From Candidatus Gastranaerophilales bacterium (GTDB taxonomy: Bacteria; Cyanobacteriota; Vampirovibrionia; Gastranaerophilales; Gastranaerophilaceae), in the NCBI GenBank assembly GCA_947626225.1, contig CANQRH010000008.1, positions 1 to 41,942 of the forward strand: DNA of 41,942 bases, given 5' to 3'. Below the pieces are notes generated by a model. That model was not told the DNA's origin. It saw nothing but the letters and a program-made list of their open reading frames with translations, and made no database searches. Position numbers and translations under genes: made by a program. Shown in pieces: positions 30,678-39,093 of this stretch (position 1 is the stretch's first letter; each line of letters begins with the position of its first letter).

Positions 30678-33266
30678 ATGAAAAAATTTTTTATTGCTTT
30701 TTTAACCGTAGTATTTGCAGGCTGTGTATATGCTGCAGACTTTAATGTCTATAAACTTGATAACGGACAGACGGTCGTTATTAAAGAAGTCAAAACAAAT
30801 CCGATTGCAACAATTGACACCTGGATAAAAACCGGATCAATAAACGAAACCGATGAAAATAACGGGGTTTCTCATTTTTTGGAACACCTTTTCTTTAAAG
30901 GTTCAACAAATCATCCGACCGGAGAATTTGACAAAATACTGGAAACCAAAGGAGCGGTCACTAACGCTGCCACAAGCAAAGATTTTACGCATTATTACAT
31001 AACGGTTCCGTCAAAAGATTTGGATTTGGCAATCGAATTGCACGCCGATATGCTCCTTAATCCTTTAATCCCGAGCAAAGAACTTGAAAGGGAACGAAAA
31101 GTAGTTATCGAAGAAATTATGAAGGATGCAAATTCACCGAATACTCTTTGCTATGACAATCTTATAAATATGTTATACAAAACTCACCCCTATAAAAGAA
31201 AAGTTATAGGTACTGCAGATATAATAAGCAATATTCACAGAGACGAAATTCTTGACTACTATAAAAAATATTACAATCCTTCAAACATGATTACCGTAAT
31301 CGCCGGTGATGTCGACAGCCAAAATGTTCTTCAAAAAGTCAGACAAAACTTTAACCACGAATATAAAAAACCGATAAAAAATATTTACCCTCAAGAAAAA
31401 ATACTTACCTCTCAGGTAAGGAAAGTTGATTACTTTGACTCGGCTTCGGGATATATGCTGATTGGCTTCAGAGGAGTGAAATTAAGCGCTAACGATTCTT
31501 TTGCTCTGGATGTTTTATCAACTGTTTTAGGCGGCGGACGCTCATCGGTATTTTACGAAAAAATTAAAGAAGAAAAACAACTCGCAACATCAATAAGTGC
31601 TTCCAATTCAGGTTACAGGGACGACGGAATATTTTATGTTTCCGCAAGTTTTATCCCCGACAATTGTAAAAAACTTGAGCAGGCAATATTTGACGAGATT
31701 GAAAATATTATGAAAAACGGCATAAGCGAAGAACAGCTTAAAATTGCCAAAAATATAATCGAACGAAATACCTGCTACGACAGAGAATCGATTTCAAATA
31801 TCGCCGGAGAAATCGGATATATCTTTGTTACAACCGATGATACAAAATTGTATGACGATTATATAAACGGGATTAAAAATGTTACCGTTCAGGATGTAAA
31901 ACGCGCCGCAAACAAATACCTCGGAGTAAATAAAAGTGCCGTTTCAATCGTTCTTCCCGAAAAATGCAAAGAAGTAAAAGTTTCCGATACAACTTCAGAT
32001 GTTAAACCGGCAAAATTTGTCAGTCAAAATAAAAATACAAAGAAATACTTATTGTCTAACGGTGCGGTAATACTTTTAACACCAAACAGCGCAAATGATA
32101 TTATCGCAATAAGTATCTTTTCAAACGGCGGTCAGCTGACCGAAAAAATATACGGAACGGCAGACTTAACCGCATCCGCTATGACAAAAGGAACTAAAAA
32201 ATATTCATCTTCCGAATATGCAAAAGTATTGGATGATAACGGAATTAAAATCGTTCCGTCCGTAAAATCAGACAGCTTTGTCTTGACCATACTTACAACA
32301 AAAAATGATTATGCAAAAACACTTGAACTTATTAATGAAACAGTAAATAATGCAACTCTTAACGACTATGAAATTGAAAAGCTTAAAACCGAAAAACTTA
32401 ACAACATCCGCCGAAGCCGTGATATTCCGTTGAATATTGCAACCGATAACTTTAAAACATTGATTTTTGAAAACAGTCCGTATACCGTTTCAAACAAAGT
32501 TCTTGAAAAAACTTTGCCCTCAATAACATCCGCGGATGTAAGAGAATATTATAACAACGCATTTTACGCGCCGAATGTCGTAATTTCCGTCAACGGAAAC
32601 GTTAATGAAGAAGAAACTTTAAAGGAATTTACCCGGATATTTAACGGTAAATCGGGCAAAAAAACGGATTTTACCCAATACAGTATACCTTCCGTCACAA
32701 ATACAAAAAAAGCCGAATACGATATTAAAGATTTAAAAACGGATTGGATAATTTTGGGATGGCAGACAAACGGTTTAAATAACCTTAAAGACTATGCGAC
32801 TTTGCAGGTAATTGATTCACTGTTGGGTGCGGGAATGAGTTCCAGACTGTTCAAAAATCTGCGAGACCGTGACGGACTGGCTTACCAGCTCGGTTCTCAA
32901 TACTCGCCAAATGTCTTGAAAGGCGCGTTTATCGTCTACATCGGAACAAATCCCGAAAATCTTGACCGCGCAATAAAAGGTTTGAAAGAAGAAGTTTTCA
33001 GACTGAAAAAAGAATATGTCGGCTCTAAAGAACTTCAGGAAGCAAAAGACAAACTTCTGGGAAACTATATTATCAGTCAGGAAACAAATTTGGATAAAGC
33101 TTCCGCAATCGGATGGTTTGAAGCCTCCGGACGCGGTTATGAATTTGACTCTCAATACGCCGAACTTATAAACAGCGTAACCGAATCAGATATTATTGAA
33201 ACGGCAAATAAATATTTTAATGATTATTACGTTCTGTCAATTGTGAAAAATCAGATAATAAAATAA
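30678..33266 (+). CDS. M16-family zinc peptidase, two-domain, exported
   Basis: 862 residues from the ATG at 30678, which has GAGGGATATA upstream and begins a signal peptide (MKKFFIAFLTVVFAGCVYAA). FAGC could be a lipobox (C16) or cleavage may follow VYA. The first half is an active M16 domain with the inverted zinc motif HFLEH (66-70) and the distal Glu in ERKVVIEEI. The second half (from about 430) is the usual inactive partner that closes the chamber. It degrades or trims peptides, probably in the periplasm. Full length for fused pitrilysin/PqqL-type proteins. It overlaps the small gene at 33251 on the other strand by 16 bases. Confidence 0.93.
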   Translation: MKKFFIAFLTVVFAGCVYAADFNVYKLDNGQTVVIKEVKTNPIATIDTWIKTGSINETDENNGVSHFLEHLFFKGSTNHPTGEFDKILETKGAVTNAATSKDFTHYYITVPSKDLDLAIELHADMLLNPLIPSKELERERKVVIEEIMKDANSPNTLCYDNLINMLYKTHPYKRKVIGTADIISNIHRDEILDYYKKYYNPSNMITVIAGDVDSQNVLQKVRQNFNHEYKKPIKNIYPQEKILTSQVRKVDYFDSASGYMLIGFRGVKLSANDSFALDVLSTVLGGGRSSVFYEKIKEEKQLATSISASNSGYRDDGIFYVSASFIPDNCKKLEQAIFDEIENIMKNGISEEQLKIAKNIIERNTCYDRESISNIAGEIGYIFVTTDDTKLYDDYINGIKNVTVQDVKRAANKYLGVNKSAVSIVLPEKCKEVKVSDTTSDVKPAKFVSQNKNTKKYLLSNGAVILLTPNSANDIIAISIFSNGGQLTEKIYGTADLTASAMTKGTKKYSSSEYAKVLDDNGIKIVPSVKSDSFVLTILTTKNDYAKTLELINETVNNATLNDYEIEKLKTEKLNNIRRSRDIPLNIATDNFKTLIFENSPYTVSNKVLEKTLPSITSADVREYYNNAFYAPNVVISVNGNVNEEETLKEFTRIFNGKSGKKTDFTQYSIPSVTNTKKAEYDIKDLKTDWIILGWQTNGLNNLKDYATLQVIDSLLGAGMSSRLFKNLRDRDGLAYQLGSQYSPNVLKGAFIVYIGTNPENLDRAIKGLKEEVFRLKKEYVGSKELQEAKDKLLGNYIISQETNLDKASAIGWFEASGRGYEFDSQYAELINSVTESDIIETANKYFNDYYVLSIVKNQIIK

Positions 33267-33385
33267 AGCAAAGCAAACATTACACAAAGTGACAAAGAAC
33301 TTAAAACGAACCATGTATGCATTACGGGGTGCTGATATTCCCAGATTTCCTTAATTGTGGTTGCAGCATTTTCAATTGTTTGCAT
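33251..33385 (-). CDS. Small single-pass membrane protein, 44 residues
   Basis: ATG at 33385 preceded by GGAGAGTAAAAAG. Residues 1-20 are amphipathic and soluble (MQTIENAATTIKEIWEYQHP). Residues 24-44 form one membrane helix (WFVLSSLSLCVMFALLYFII), and the protein ends right after it. I do not recognise it. The clear ribosome binding site and clean helix make expression likely. It is convergent with the M16 gene and overlaps its last 16 bases. Such tiny membrane proteins often regulate a larger partner, but none is indicated. Confidence 0.7.
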   Translation of the reverse strand: MQTIENAATTIKEIWEYQHPVMHTWFVLSSLSLCVMFALLYFII

Positions 33386-33453
33386 CTTTTTACTCTCCAA
33401 ATAACTATATTTATATCTTATACGTTAATCATTTTTCGACATCACCTAATCGG

Positions 33454-33482
33454 TTGATTATTTATAGCCTTTAGATTAATAT
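33454..33482 (+). promoter_or_regulatory. Promoter of the U32-yqeG pair, leaderless type
   Basis: TTGATT (33454-33459), 17 bases, TAATAT (33477-33482), six bases, ATG at 33489. No Shine-Dalgarno is present, so the start of transcription should coincide with the start codon. Confidence 0.55.
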
Positions 33483-33488
33483 AAAATT

Positions 33489-34733
33489 ATGTGTAATTTG
33501 GAATTGCTGCTGCCGGCAGGAAGCCTCGAAAAGCTTGAATATGCAGTCAGATACGGTGCTGATGCCGTATATCTCGGCGTTGTTGATTTCAGTTTAAGAG
33601 CAATGAGAAAAGGTGATTTGATTACTTTTGATAACCTGTCTCAAGCAGTAAATCTTGCTCATTCTCTCGGCGCAAAAGCATACATTACCATAAATATTTT
33701 CGCATTTAATAATGATATAAAACTTCTTGAAGCATCTGTTGACAGATTTAAAGATGCTAAACCCGATGCATTTATTATAAGTGATTACGGGATTTTTAAC
33801 CTCGTAAGAAAATATATTCCGGAAATTCCTGTTCACATAAGCACTCAAACCAATACGCTAAATTACGAAAGCGTTAAATTCTGGCGGGATTTGGGCGCTT
33901 CAAGAGTAATTCTTGCAAGAGAACTTCCGATATCGGATATATCCGAAATACGAAAAAATGTTCCCGATATTGAACTTGAATGCTTTGTTCACGGAGCACA
34001 ATGCGTATCATTCTCCGGCAGATGCCTGTTAAGCGATTATTTTTCCAAAGGAGAAAGAAAAGCAAATCACGGAAATTGTTCTCAACCCTGCAGATGGAGC
34101 TACAAACTCGTTGAAGAAACAAGACCGGGTGAATATCTTGAAATAAATCAAGACGGCAGAGGTGCTCATATTCTCAGCCCCAAAGATTTATGCCTTGTCA
34201 AATATCTTCCGCAATTAATTGATGCTGGTATTGATTCTTTTAAAGTCGAAGGAAGAACAAAAAGTCTTTACTATGTTTCGGCTGTTGCAAAAACCTACAG
34301 GCAGGCAATTGATGAAATTCTGCAAAACCCGAATGCCGATTTACAAAAATATTTCACGGAACTTCAAAAAGTCGGAAACAGAGGTTATACAACAGGATTT
34401 GCACTTGGGGATAACAATGGAGAAAGTTACAGTTATAATATTTCTAAAGGACTCGCCGGTGCCGATTTTCTGTGCGAGTTTAAAGGGGCAGATTCACCTG
34501 ATGAATATAACCTCGTAAAAATTAAAAACAAAGTTCTTCTCAATGATGAAGTTGAAATTATTACGCCGGATGAACAGTTCAGAGCTGTTATAGAAAATAT
34601 TAAAAACTCTGACGGGGAAGATTTACCTCTTGGAAATACAAATGATGAGGTTTATATAAAATTCTCAAAACAGCCCAAAAATCCTAAATATGCGCTTGCA
34701 CGAACAATAGGAGTAAAATTATATGCTTCTTAA
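33489..34733 (+). CDS. U32-family peptidase-like protein (probable tRNA hydroxylation enzyme type)
   Basis: 414 residues. The N-terminal TIM-barrel-like part (LLLPAGSLEKLEYAVRYGAD AVYLG) and the family signature at 164-182 (ECFVHGAQC, SGRCLLS) are complete. Cysteines C172, C179, C197 and C201 (NCSQPCRW) would bind an Fe-S cluster. Members such as TrhP/YegQ take part in 5-hydroxyuridine formation in tRNA rather than in proteolysis; this assignment is by family similarity. The last 11 bases overlap yqeG, so the two are co-translated. Confidence 0.88.
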   Translation: MCNLELLLPAGSLEKLEYAVRYGADAVYLGVVDFSLRAMRKGDLITFDNLSQAVNLAHSLGAKAYITINIFAFNNDIKLLEASVDRFKDAKPDAFIISDYGIFNLVRKYIPEIPVHISTQTNTLNYESVKFWRDLGASRVILARELPISDISEIRKNVPDIELECFVHGAQCVSFSGRCLLSDYFSKGERKANHGNCSQPCRWSYKLVEETRPGEYLEINQDGRGAHILSPKDLCLVKYLPQLIDAGIDSFKVEGRTKSLYYVSAVAKTYRQAIDEILQNPNADLQKYFTELQKVGNRGYTTGFALGDNNGESYSYNISKGLAGADFLCEFKGADSPDEYNLVKIKNKVLLNDEVEIITPDEQFRAVIENIKNSDGEDLPLGNTNDEVYIKFSKQPKNPKYALARTIGVKLYAS

Positions 34734-35208
34734 ACCCGATTATGAATACAAAAGTATTTACGATATAGAACTTGATAAGATAAAACAAAACGGAATAAAA
34801 GCTCTGCTCTTTGATCTTGACAGCACCATCATGGCATCAAAAACAGGATTTTATACCGAACAAACTATTGAATGGATTGACAAAGTAAAAAAAGATTTTT
34901 TTGTCGGCGTTATTTCAAACAACAATAACCCCGTTTATATGCAGCAAGTTTTGTCCTGCTCAAATTTTCCGATAGTTTTTGATGCACATAAACCTGATAT
35001 AAAAGTAGCTCAAAAATTTATGGAAACTTACGGTTTAAAACCCGAAACAACGTGCTTTGTCGGTGACAGACCGCTAACCGATATTGCCTGCGGAAAACAT
35101 TTGGGTTGCAAAACTATTTTGGTGGATTCAATTACCGCTGACAGCGAAAGTGCAATTGTAAGATTTGCCCGCTGGCTCGAAAGATGCAGTATTGCACCTA
35201 AAAATTAA
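34723..35208 (+). CDS. yqeG: YqeG-family HAD phosphatase (IIIA)
   Basis: 161 residues, no cap domain. Motif I FDLDSTIM (D31, D33), motif II ISNN, motif III Lys in the HKPDIK region and motif IV GDRPLTDI. Relatives include yeast Gep4 (phosphatidylglycerophosphate phosphatase) and bacterial YqeG; the physiological substrate here is not certain. The ATG at 34723 is inside the 3' end of the U32 gene. The stop overlaps the convergent XRE gene by four bases. Confidence 0.9.
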   Translation: MLLKPDYEYKSIYDIELDKIKQNGIKALLFDLDSTIMASKTGFYTEQTIEWIDKVKKDFFVGVISNNNNPVYMQQVLSCSNFPIVFDAHKPDIKVAQKFMETYGLKPETTCFVGDRPLTDIACGKHLGCKTILVDSITADSESAIVRFARWLERCSIAPKN

Positions 35209-35528
35209 AGGTTAATTATATTGGCAACTATATTATAAATTATACCCAGTTGTTTATCCGTAGCTTTGTCAAGCAAACTTATAACAGCTGCTTTTCTATC
35301 AGCATCCGAATTAAGTTCTGTTTCAATAAATAATTGATAAGGCTCAACTTCCAATGCATTACACAAAGCCGGTAATTTTGTAAAACTTAAAATATTTTTT
35401 CCGCGTTCAATGTAACTTAGAGTATGAGAAGAAATTCCGATTTTTTCAAACAGAGTTTCTTGGCTATATTTCAACAGATTCCTATACAGCTTAACTCTTT
35501 TACCAAATTGTTTTTTAAAATCATTCAT
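35205..35528 (-). CDS. XRE-family DNA-binding protein
   Basis: 107 residues. Residues 7-62 are a Cro/CI helix-turn-helix (FGKRVKLYRNLLKYSQETLF, then SSHTLSYIERGKNILSFTKL). A short helical C-terminus (SLLDKATDKQLGIIYNIVAN) may dimerise. It is divergent from the acyltransferase gene at 35642, whose -35 region contains a TATATA-GG-TATATA dyad that may be its site. No ribosome binding site is evident. Target otherwise unknown. Confidence 0.87.
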   Translation of the reverse strand: MNDFKKQFGKRVKLYRNLLKYSQETLFEKIGISSHTLSYIERGKNILSFTKLPALCNALEVEPYQLFIETELNSDADRKAAVISLLDKATDKQLGIIYNIVANIINL

Positions 35529-35583
35529 TAAATGAACTTAATAAATTCAGGTCAAAATATCTATGACATATATAGGTATATAT

Positions 35584-35612
35584 TTGACTTAATATTATAC
35601 AGATGTTAGAAT
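35584..35612 (+). promoter_or_regulatory. Promoter of the hexapeptide acyltransferase gene
   Basis: TTGACT (35584-35589), 17 bases, TAGAAT (35607-35612). It would start transcription near 35619, downstream of the first in-frame ATG (35603), which argues for the start at 35642. An AT dyad just upstream may bind the divergent XRE protein. Confidence 0.6.
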
Positions 35613-35641
35613 TTTCGGGAAAGGCTAAGATTCAAAACATA

Positions 35642-36505
35642 ATGAAACAATTGTTTTCAAAATTATTCAGATTCCGAGATAATTACAACTTGATTGTTAA
35701 ATCTCCCATGTTTCTCAGATTAATGAAAAGGAATAAATTTCTCGGACATTTACCTAAAATGAAACACTCTCAAATTATCTTTAAAGGTAAAAATAATCTG
35801 TTATATTGCGAAAAAGGAGTAAAATTAAGAAATTCATATATAGAATTTGCCGGCAATAATTCCATTATTTACCTTAGCAAATCAAAAAATCCATATAAAA
35901 TAAATATTTCTGTTAATAATTATAATTCGGTATATATCGGTAAGAATAATTATTTTAATTCCGGCACACCGTTTACAATTATCTGTTCCGAAAATAAAAA
36001 TGTATTTATCGGAAATAATAATCTTTTTTCTTTAAATATTTGCCTCAGAAATGCAGATGCACACTTAATATATGATTGCACAACAAAAAAAAGATTAAAT
36101 TATTCAAAAAGCATCTACATAGGTGATCATATATGGATTTGTCAAAATACTTCCGTTTTCAAAGGTACAAAAATCCATTCGGGAAGTATAGTCGGAGCAA
36201 ACAGTATTGTAAATAAAGAATTATTTTCCAACTCAATTTATGCCGGTTCTAAAATAGAACTGATTAAAAAGAATACATTTTGGACAGATGATTGTGTCCA
36301 TAAATGGACGGATACAGATACAGTTGAAAATACTGTTAATGAAGATGATTTATATATTTATAACAATGATGACAATTATTTATCTTTTGATGATATTGAA
36401 ATGTTTTTAAGTAAAAATAAATCAACTCTTATCAGACTTGAGTATCTAAAATCTATCTCGGGAAATTACTCAAAAAACAGATTTTCTTTAGTAAAAAATC
36501 CGTAA
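35642..36505 (+). CDS. Left-handed beta-helix (hexapeptide) acyltransferase-like protein
   Basis: 287 residues from the ATG at 35642, chosen because the promoter at 35584-35612 lies after the upstream ATG. The centre consists of short strands in a beta-helix (SYIEFAGNNSIIYL, VYIGKNNYF, VFIGNNNLF). Then comes the sugar O-acetyltransferase-like end IYIGDHIWICQNTSVFKGTK IHSGSIVGANS. It probably acetylates a sugar of a surface glycan, but a catalytic His is not clear to me. The C-terminal 60 residues are acidic and unassigned. Very Asn- and Lys-rich composition reflects AT bias. Confidence 0.8.
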   Translation: MKQLFSKLFRFRDNYNLIVKSPMFLRLMKRNKFLGHLPKMKHSQIIFKGKNNLLYCEKGVKLRNSYIEFAGNNSIIYLSKSKNPYKINISVNNYNSVYIGKNNYFNSGTPFTIICSENKNVFIGNNNLFSLNICLRNADAHLIYDCTTKKRLNYSKSIYIGDHIWICQNTSVFKGTKIHSGSIVGANSIVNKELFSNSIYAGSKIELIKKNTFWTDDCVHKWTDTDTVENTVNEDDLYIYNNDDNYLSFDDIEMFLSKNKSTLIRLEYLKSISGNYSKNRFSLVKNP

Positions 36506-36519
36506 TTTAATATTAAATT

Positions 36520-36894
36520 TTACTTCGTATCAAGTCTTACGGAATTTACATCAACCGTTACGGAATTCCAGTCACGGTCAACTTCTCCTTCAAGAATTAC
36601 TCTGTCGGAAGCTCCGACATTACATCCGTTCCAATCCTTATCATCAATTTCAATCTGAACCGTGCCGGATTCATCCTTAAACATATATTTTTCATTGCCT
36701 ATTTTTGATATTATATAACCCTTTAATGTTATATATTGATTATCACGTAAATTTTTTACATCTTTAGCTAAAGTAAATCTGCTCTGAACAGTTCCCGTAT
36801 AACCGCCGGAAACCTGATTTTGACCGACATAACCCGCAAATGCGGCTAACGATAAATTTGATACAATAACCAACGCAAAAAATAATTTTTTCAT
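36520..36894 (-). CDS. YgiW/YdeI-type periplasmic OB-fold protein
   Basis: 124 residues: signal peptide 1-20 (cleavage AFA-G), then a BOF (bacterial OB-fold) domain. Family features are TVQSRFTLAKDVKNLRDNQY ITLKGYI, YMFKDESGTVQIEID and VILEGEVDRDWN...VDVNSVR. Relatives respond to stress or cationic compounds and are thought to bind small cations or ligands. The ribosome binding site is AAAAAGGAGTTG. Convergent with the acyltransferase gene. Confidence 0.88.
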   Translation of the reverse strand: MKKLFFALVIVSNLSLAAFAGYVGQNQVSGGYTGTVQSRFTLAKDVKNLRDNQYITLKGYIISKIGNEKYMFKDESGTVQIEIDDKDWNGCNVGASDRVILEGEVDRDWNSVTVDVNSVRLDTK

Positions 36895-36931
36895 AAAAAC
36901 AACTCCTTTTTGTCATATTAGAATATAACTT

Positions 36932-37882
36932 TTAAAATTTGTCAATAAGCAATGAAAGCAATTTTGGCAGAACCTCAAGGGTATATCCGGTTAAGATACT
37001 TACCGTAAGTATTATATAAACAATCTTTAACGTATCCTTGATTGAATTATGTTTTAACAGTACTAAAATACCCAGTCCCGCATTGGATAACAAACCCGAC
37101 ATTACGGCTCCGAAACTTAATGCTCCTTTTATAAGCATCATGGTTAAAGCAATTGATATTGCGCAGTTTGGTATTAAACCCGCAAAAGCCGTCATAACGG
37201 GAGCAAAAATTTTAACTTTCTCAGCTGAAATCAGAAAACCCGCCTGACCTAATATGATATTTAACACCGCAGTTATAAGTAATATAAAGACAAAAATATT
37301 TAATGTATGCACTACGGGGTGAAAAATCAAATCCCTCTTTCTTTTGGTTTGAAGTCCATGGCTGCAGCAGCCTTCATGTTCTTTTGCGGAACTTTCTTTG
37401 AACACATATTTTTCATTTTTCAAAACGAAATCGACAAGATACCCGAAAAATATACCGATAAAAAGTTTAATTCCGACTACAGGCCCGACATAATGAATAT
37501 AATCCGGATTAGCTAACAATATGGGCAATGCTTCATCGGAAGTTGCAAGATATATCGCAATCAGAGTTCCTTTAGTTATATATCGTTTTACATAAAGCAA
37601 ACTTGCAATAACAGAAAATCCGCACTGAGGAATTACACCGGAAAGACTGCCAATCAACGGCGCCGTCTTTTCTGACTTTCTCATAAACGAATTTATTCTG
37701 TCCGAATAAAAATACTCAATAAATTCAATCAGTACGAATACAACAAACAAAAACGGCAAAATGTGAATACTGTCAATTAAAGCATCGGAAAACCAATCCG
37801 GAAACCCAAAGCTTTCAACTAATTCATCAAATCCGGCAAACAAATCAAATGAACAAATCTTTTCAAACAAGTTCTCAAGCAT
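36932..37882 (-). CDS. ArsP_2-type putative heavy-metal permease
   Basis: 316 residues from the ATG at 37882 (a TTG at 37900 is possible; no ribosome binding site decides). About ten membrane helices in two repeats, each with a matching motif: SLSGVIPQCGFSV near the first third and AFAGLIPNCAISI in the second. A Cys/His stretch (HEGCCSHG) lies in the central cytosolic loop. This resembles the 10-TM exporters annotated as arsenic or manganese transporters. The metal is not known. Single gene. Confidence 0.82.
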   Translation of the reverse strand: MLENLFEKICSFDLFAGFDELVESFGFPDWFSDALIDSIHILPFLFVVFVLIEFIEYFYSDRINSFMRKSEKTAPLIGSLSGVIPQCGFSVIASLLYVKRYITKGTLIAIYLATSDEALPILLANPDYIHYVGPVVGIKLFIGIFFGYLVDFVLKNEKYVFKESSAKEHEGCCSHGLQTKRKRDLIFHPVVHTLNIFVFILLITAVLNIILGQAGFLISAEKVKIFAPVMTAFAGLIPNCAISIALTMMLIKGALSFGAVMSGLLSNAGLGILVLLKHNSIKDTLKIVYIILTVSILTGYTLEVLPKLLSLLIDKF

Positions 37883-37982
37883 AATTTGATAATAATACAA
37901 AAAAATTGTTAAAGTTAATTGTTTAGATTAACTTTCCCGTTCGTGAAAGCGATTAAGGTTCTCTGTTTGTAAAATTGAAAAT

Positions 37983-38240
37983 ATGAATACAAATAAGAAA
38001 ATAATATTAAAAGCTCTTGCAATGCAAGTCAAAAAATTAAGAGGTAATAAAAGCCAGTTTATTCATGCCAGCGAAAACGATATTTCAACCTCAATTTTAA
38101 GCACGGTAGAACGCGCGATGAAAGATCCGCAATTAACTACGGTCTTTAAACTGGCAGAATCTTTTAACATTAAAGCAAGTGATTTGATAAAACAAATTGA
38201 AGAATTATTACCAAAAGATTTTCAATTGATAGATAAATAA
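37983..38240 (+). CDS. XRE-like small DNA-binding protein
   Basis: 85 residues. The helix-turn-helix is less classical but visible (ILKALAMQVKKLRGNKSQFI, then STSILSTVERAMKDPQLTTV FKLAESFNI). The C-terminus ends in an acidic helix. TAAAAT ends seven bases before the ATG and there is no Shine-Dalgarno, so the mRNA may be leaderless like those of other regulators here. Divergent from the permease gene, which it could control. Confidence 0.8.
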   Translation: MNTNKKIILKALAMQVKKLRGNKSQFIHASENDISTSILSTVERAMKDPQLTTVFKLAESFNIKASDLIKQIEELLPKDFQLIDK

Positions 38241-38310
38241 ACAGAATATAAAAATATATTAAGGGCTCAGACAAAAATTGCACCTGAGCTCATACAGGTC
38301 TGTAAAAAAA

Positions 38311-38334
38311 GAAGGTATAAATACCTTCCCTTTT
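38311..38334. terminator. Bidirectional terminator hairpin after the XRE gene
   Basis: GAAGGTAT (38311-38318), AA, ATACCTTC (38321-38328). The plus strand has CCTTTT after it; the minus strand has seven Us, so it is stronger leftward. Confidence 0.75.
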
Positions 38335-38459
38335 CAAGGCATGAAGCGATAATGTTCGAACTTTTTACATTGTATTAAAACTTTTGTAAATACTATGCAA
38401 CAAATCAAAAATCTTTTAATTTTAGAACAACTTAAATTATTAAAAAACGAATTTCTTGT

Positions 38460-38800
38460 TGCGTAATAAAATTGTCATGTTGAACTTGCGGATTTCCGTA
38501 CGGACGAAGGCGAAGCATAGTCCGGATAGCGAGAACATTAAGCGGACTTGAACTGAAGGTTCAACCGCGAAACTGTTCGAGCGTGGAGGAAATCCAAGAC
38601 AGTTTCAGCATCTTGCCAATTTTCAGATAATCATGTAGGTTAGGGAATCTGTAGGTCGGTTTTACCAAACCGACAAATATTAGAATACTCAACTTACATG
38701 TTTGTCCATTGTTTTATTATAACATATGAAAGATATCAGACCCTGAAACGAGTTCAGGGTGACATAAATTTGTAGGTTAGGCAGCCATACGATTCCGAGC
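38460..38800. repeat. Mosaic of extragenic palindromic repeats
   Basis: TGTCATGTTGAACTTG (from 38473) and TTTCAGCATCTTG (about 38603) look like the two halves of a common 'TGTCAT..TGAAC / TTTCAGCATCT' repeat, split by about 120 bases with their own pairs (GGATTTCC/GGAAATCC, AAACTGT/ACAGTTT). At 38632-38700 CATGTAGGTT/AACTTACATG encloses GTCGGTTT/AAACCGAC. At 38740-38760 ACCCTGAA/TTCAGGGT is an intact short hairpin. A half GTAGGTTAGGC unit is at 38772. No gene is seen in 38241-39093. Confidence 0.7.
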
Positions 38801-38833
38801 ATGCCAAAAATTTTTTAATTTTCCCCCCGATTT

Positions 38834-38860
38834 TTTACCGCTCAATGCGGTAAATTTTTT
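38834..38860 (+). terminator. Intrinsic terminator without an upstream gene
   Basis: TTTACCGC (38834-38841), TCAAT, GCGGTAAA (38847-38854), then six Ts. It faces right, but no plus-strand gene lies between 38334 and here. It may end an unknown RNA or insulate the adhesin promoter. Confidence 0.75.
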
Positions 38861-38962
38861 CATGTTATACATTTTATCTGTTATGTAAAATATGCCTAAA
38901 AGCCTTTATATAAATGGTTTAAGGAATCGGAATTATTTTTTATTTTTATTTTAAATATTTGC

Positions 38963-38991
38963 TTGACAAATCATATTGGTTGATATATTCT
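38963..38991 (+). promoter_or_regulatory. Adhesin promoter
   Basis: TTGACA (38963-38968), 17 bases, TATTCT (38986-38991), giving a leader of about 95 bases before the adhesin ATG with AAAAGGAGAATT. Confidence 0.7.
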
Positions 38992-39093
38992 TAGCTCAGA
39001 ATATTGCTATACAAATCAGATAAAATGTAAAACTAAATTATTCAAGAAAAAGCTGGTTATAACTAAATATTAGGAATTAAGAAAAGGAGAATT

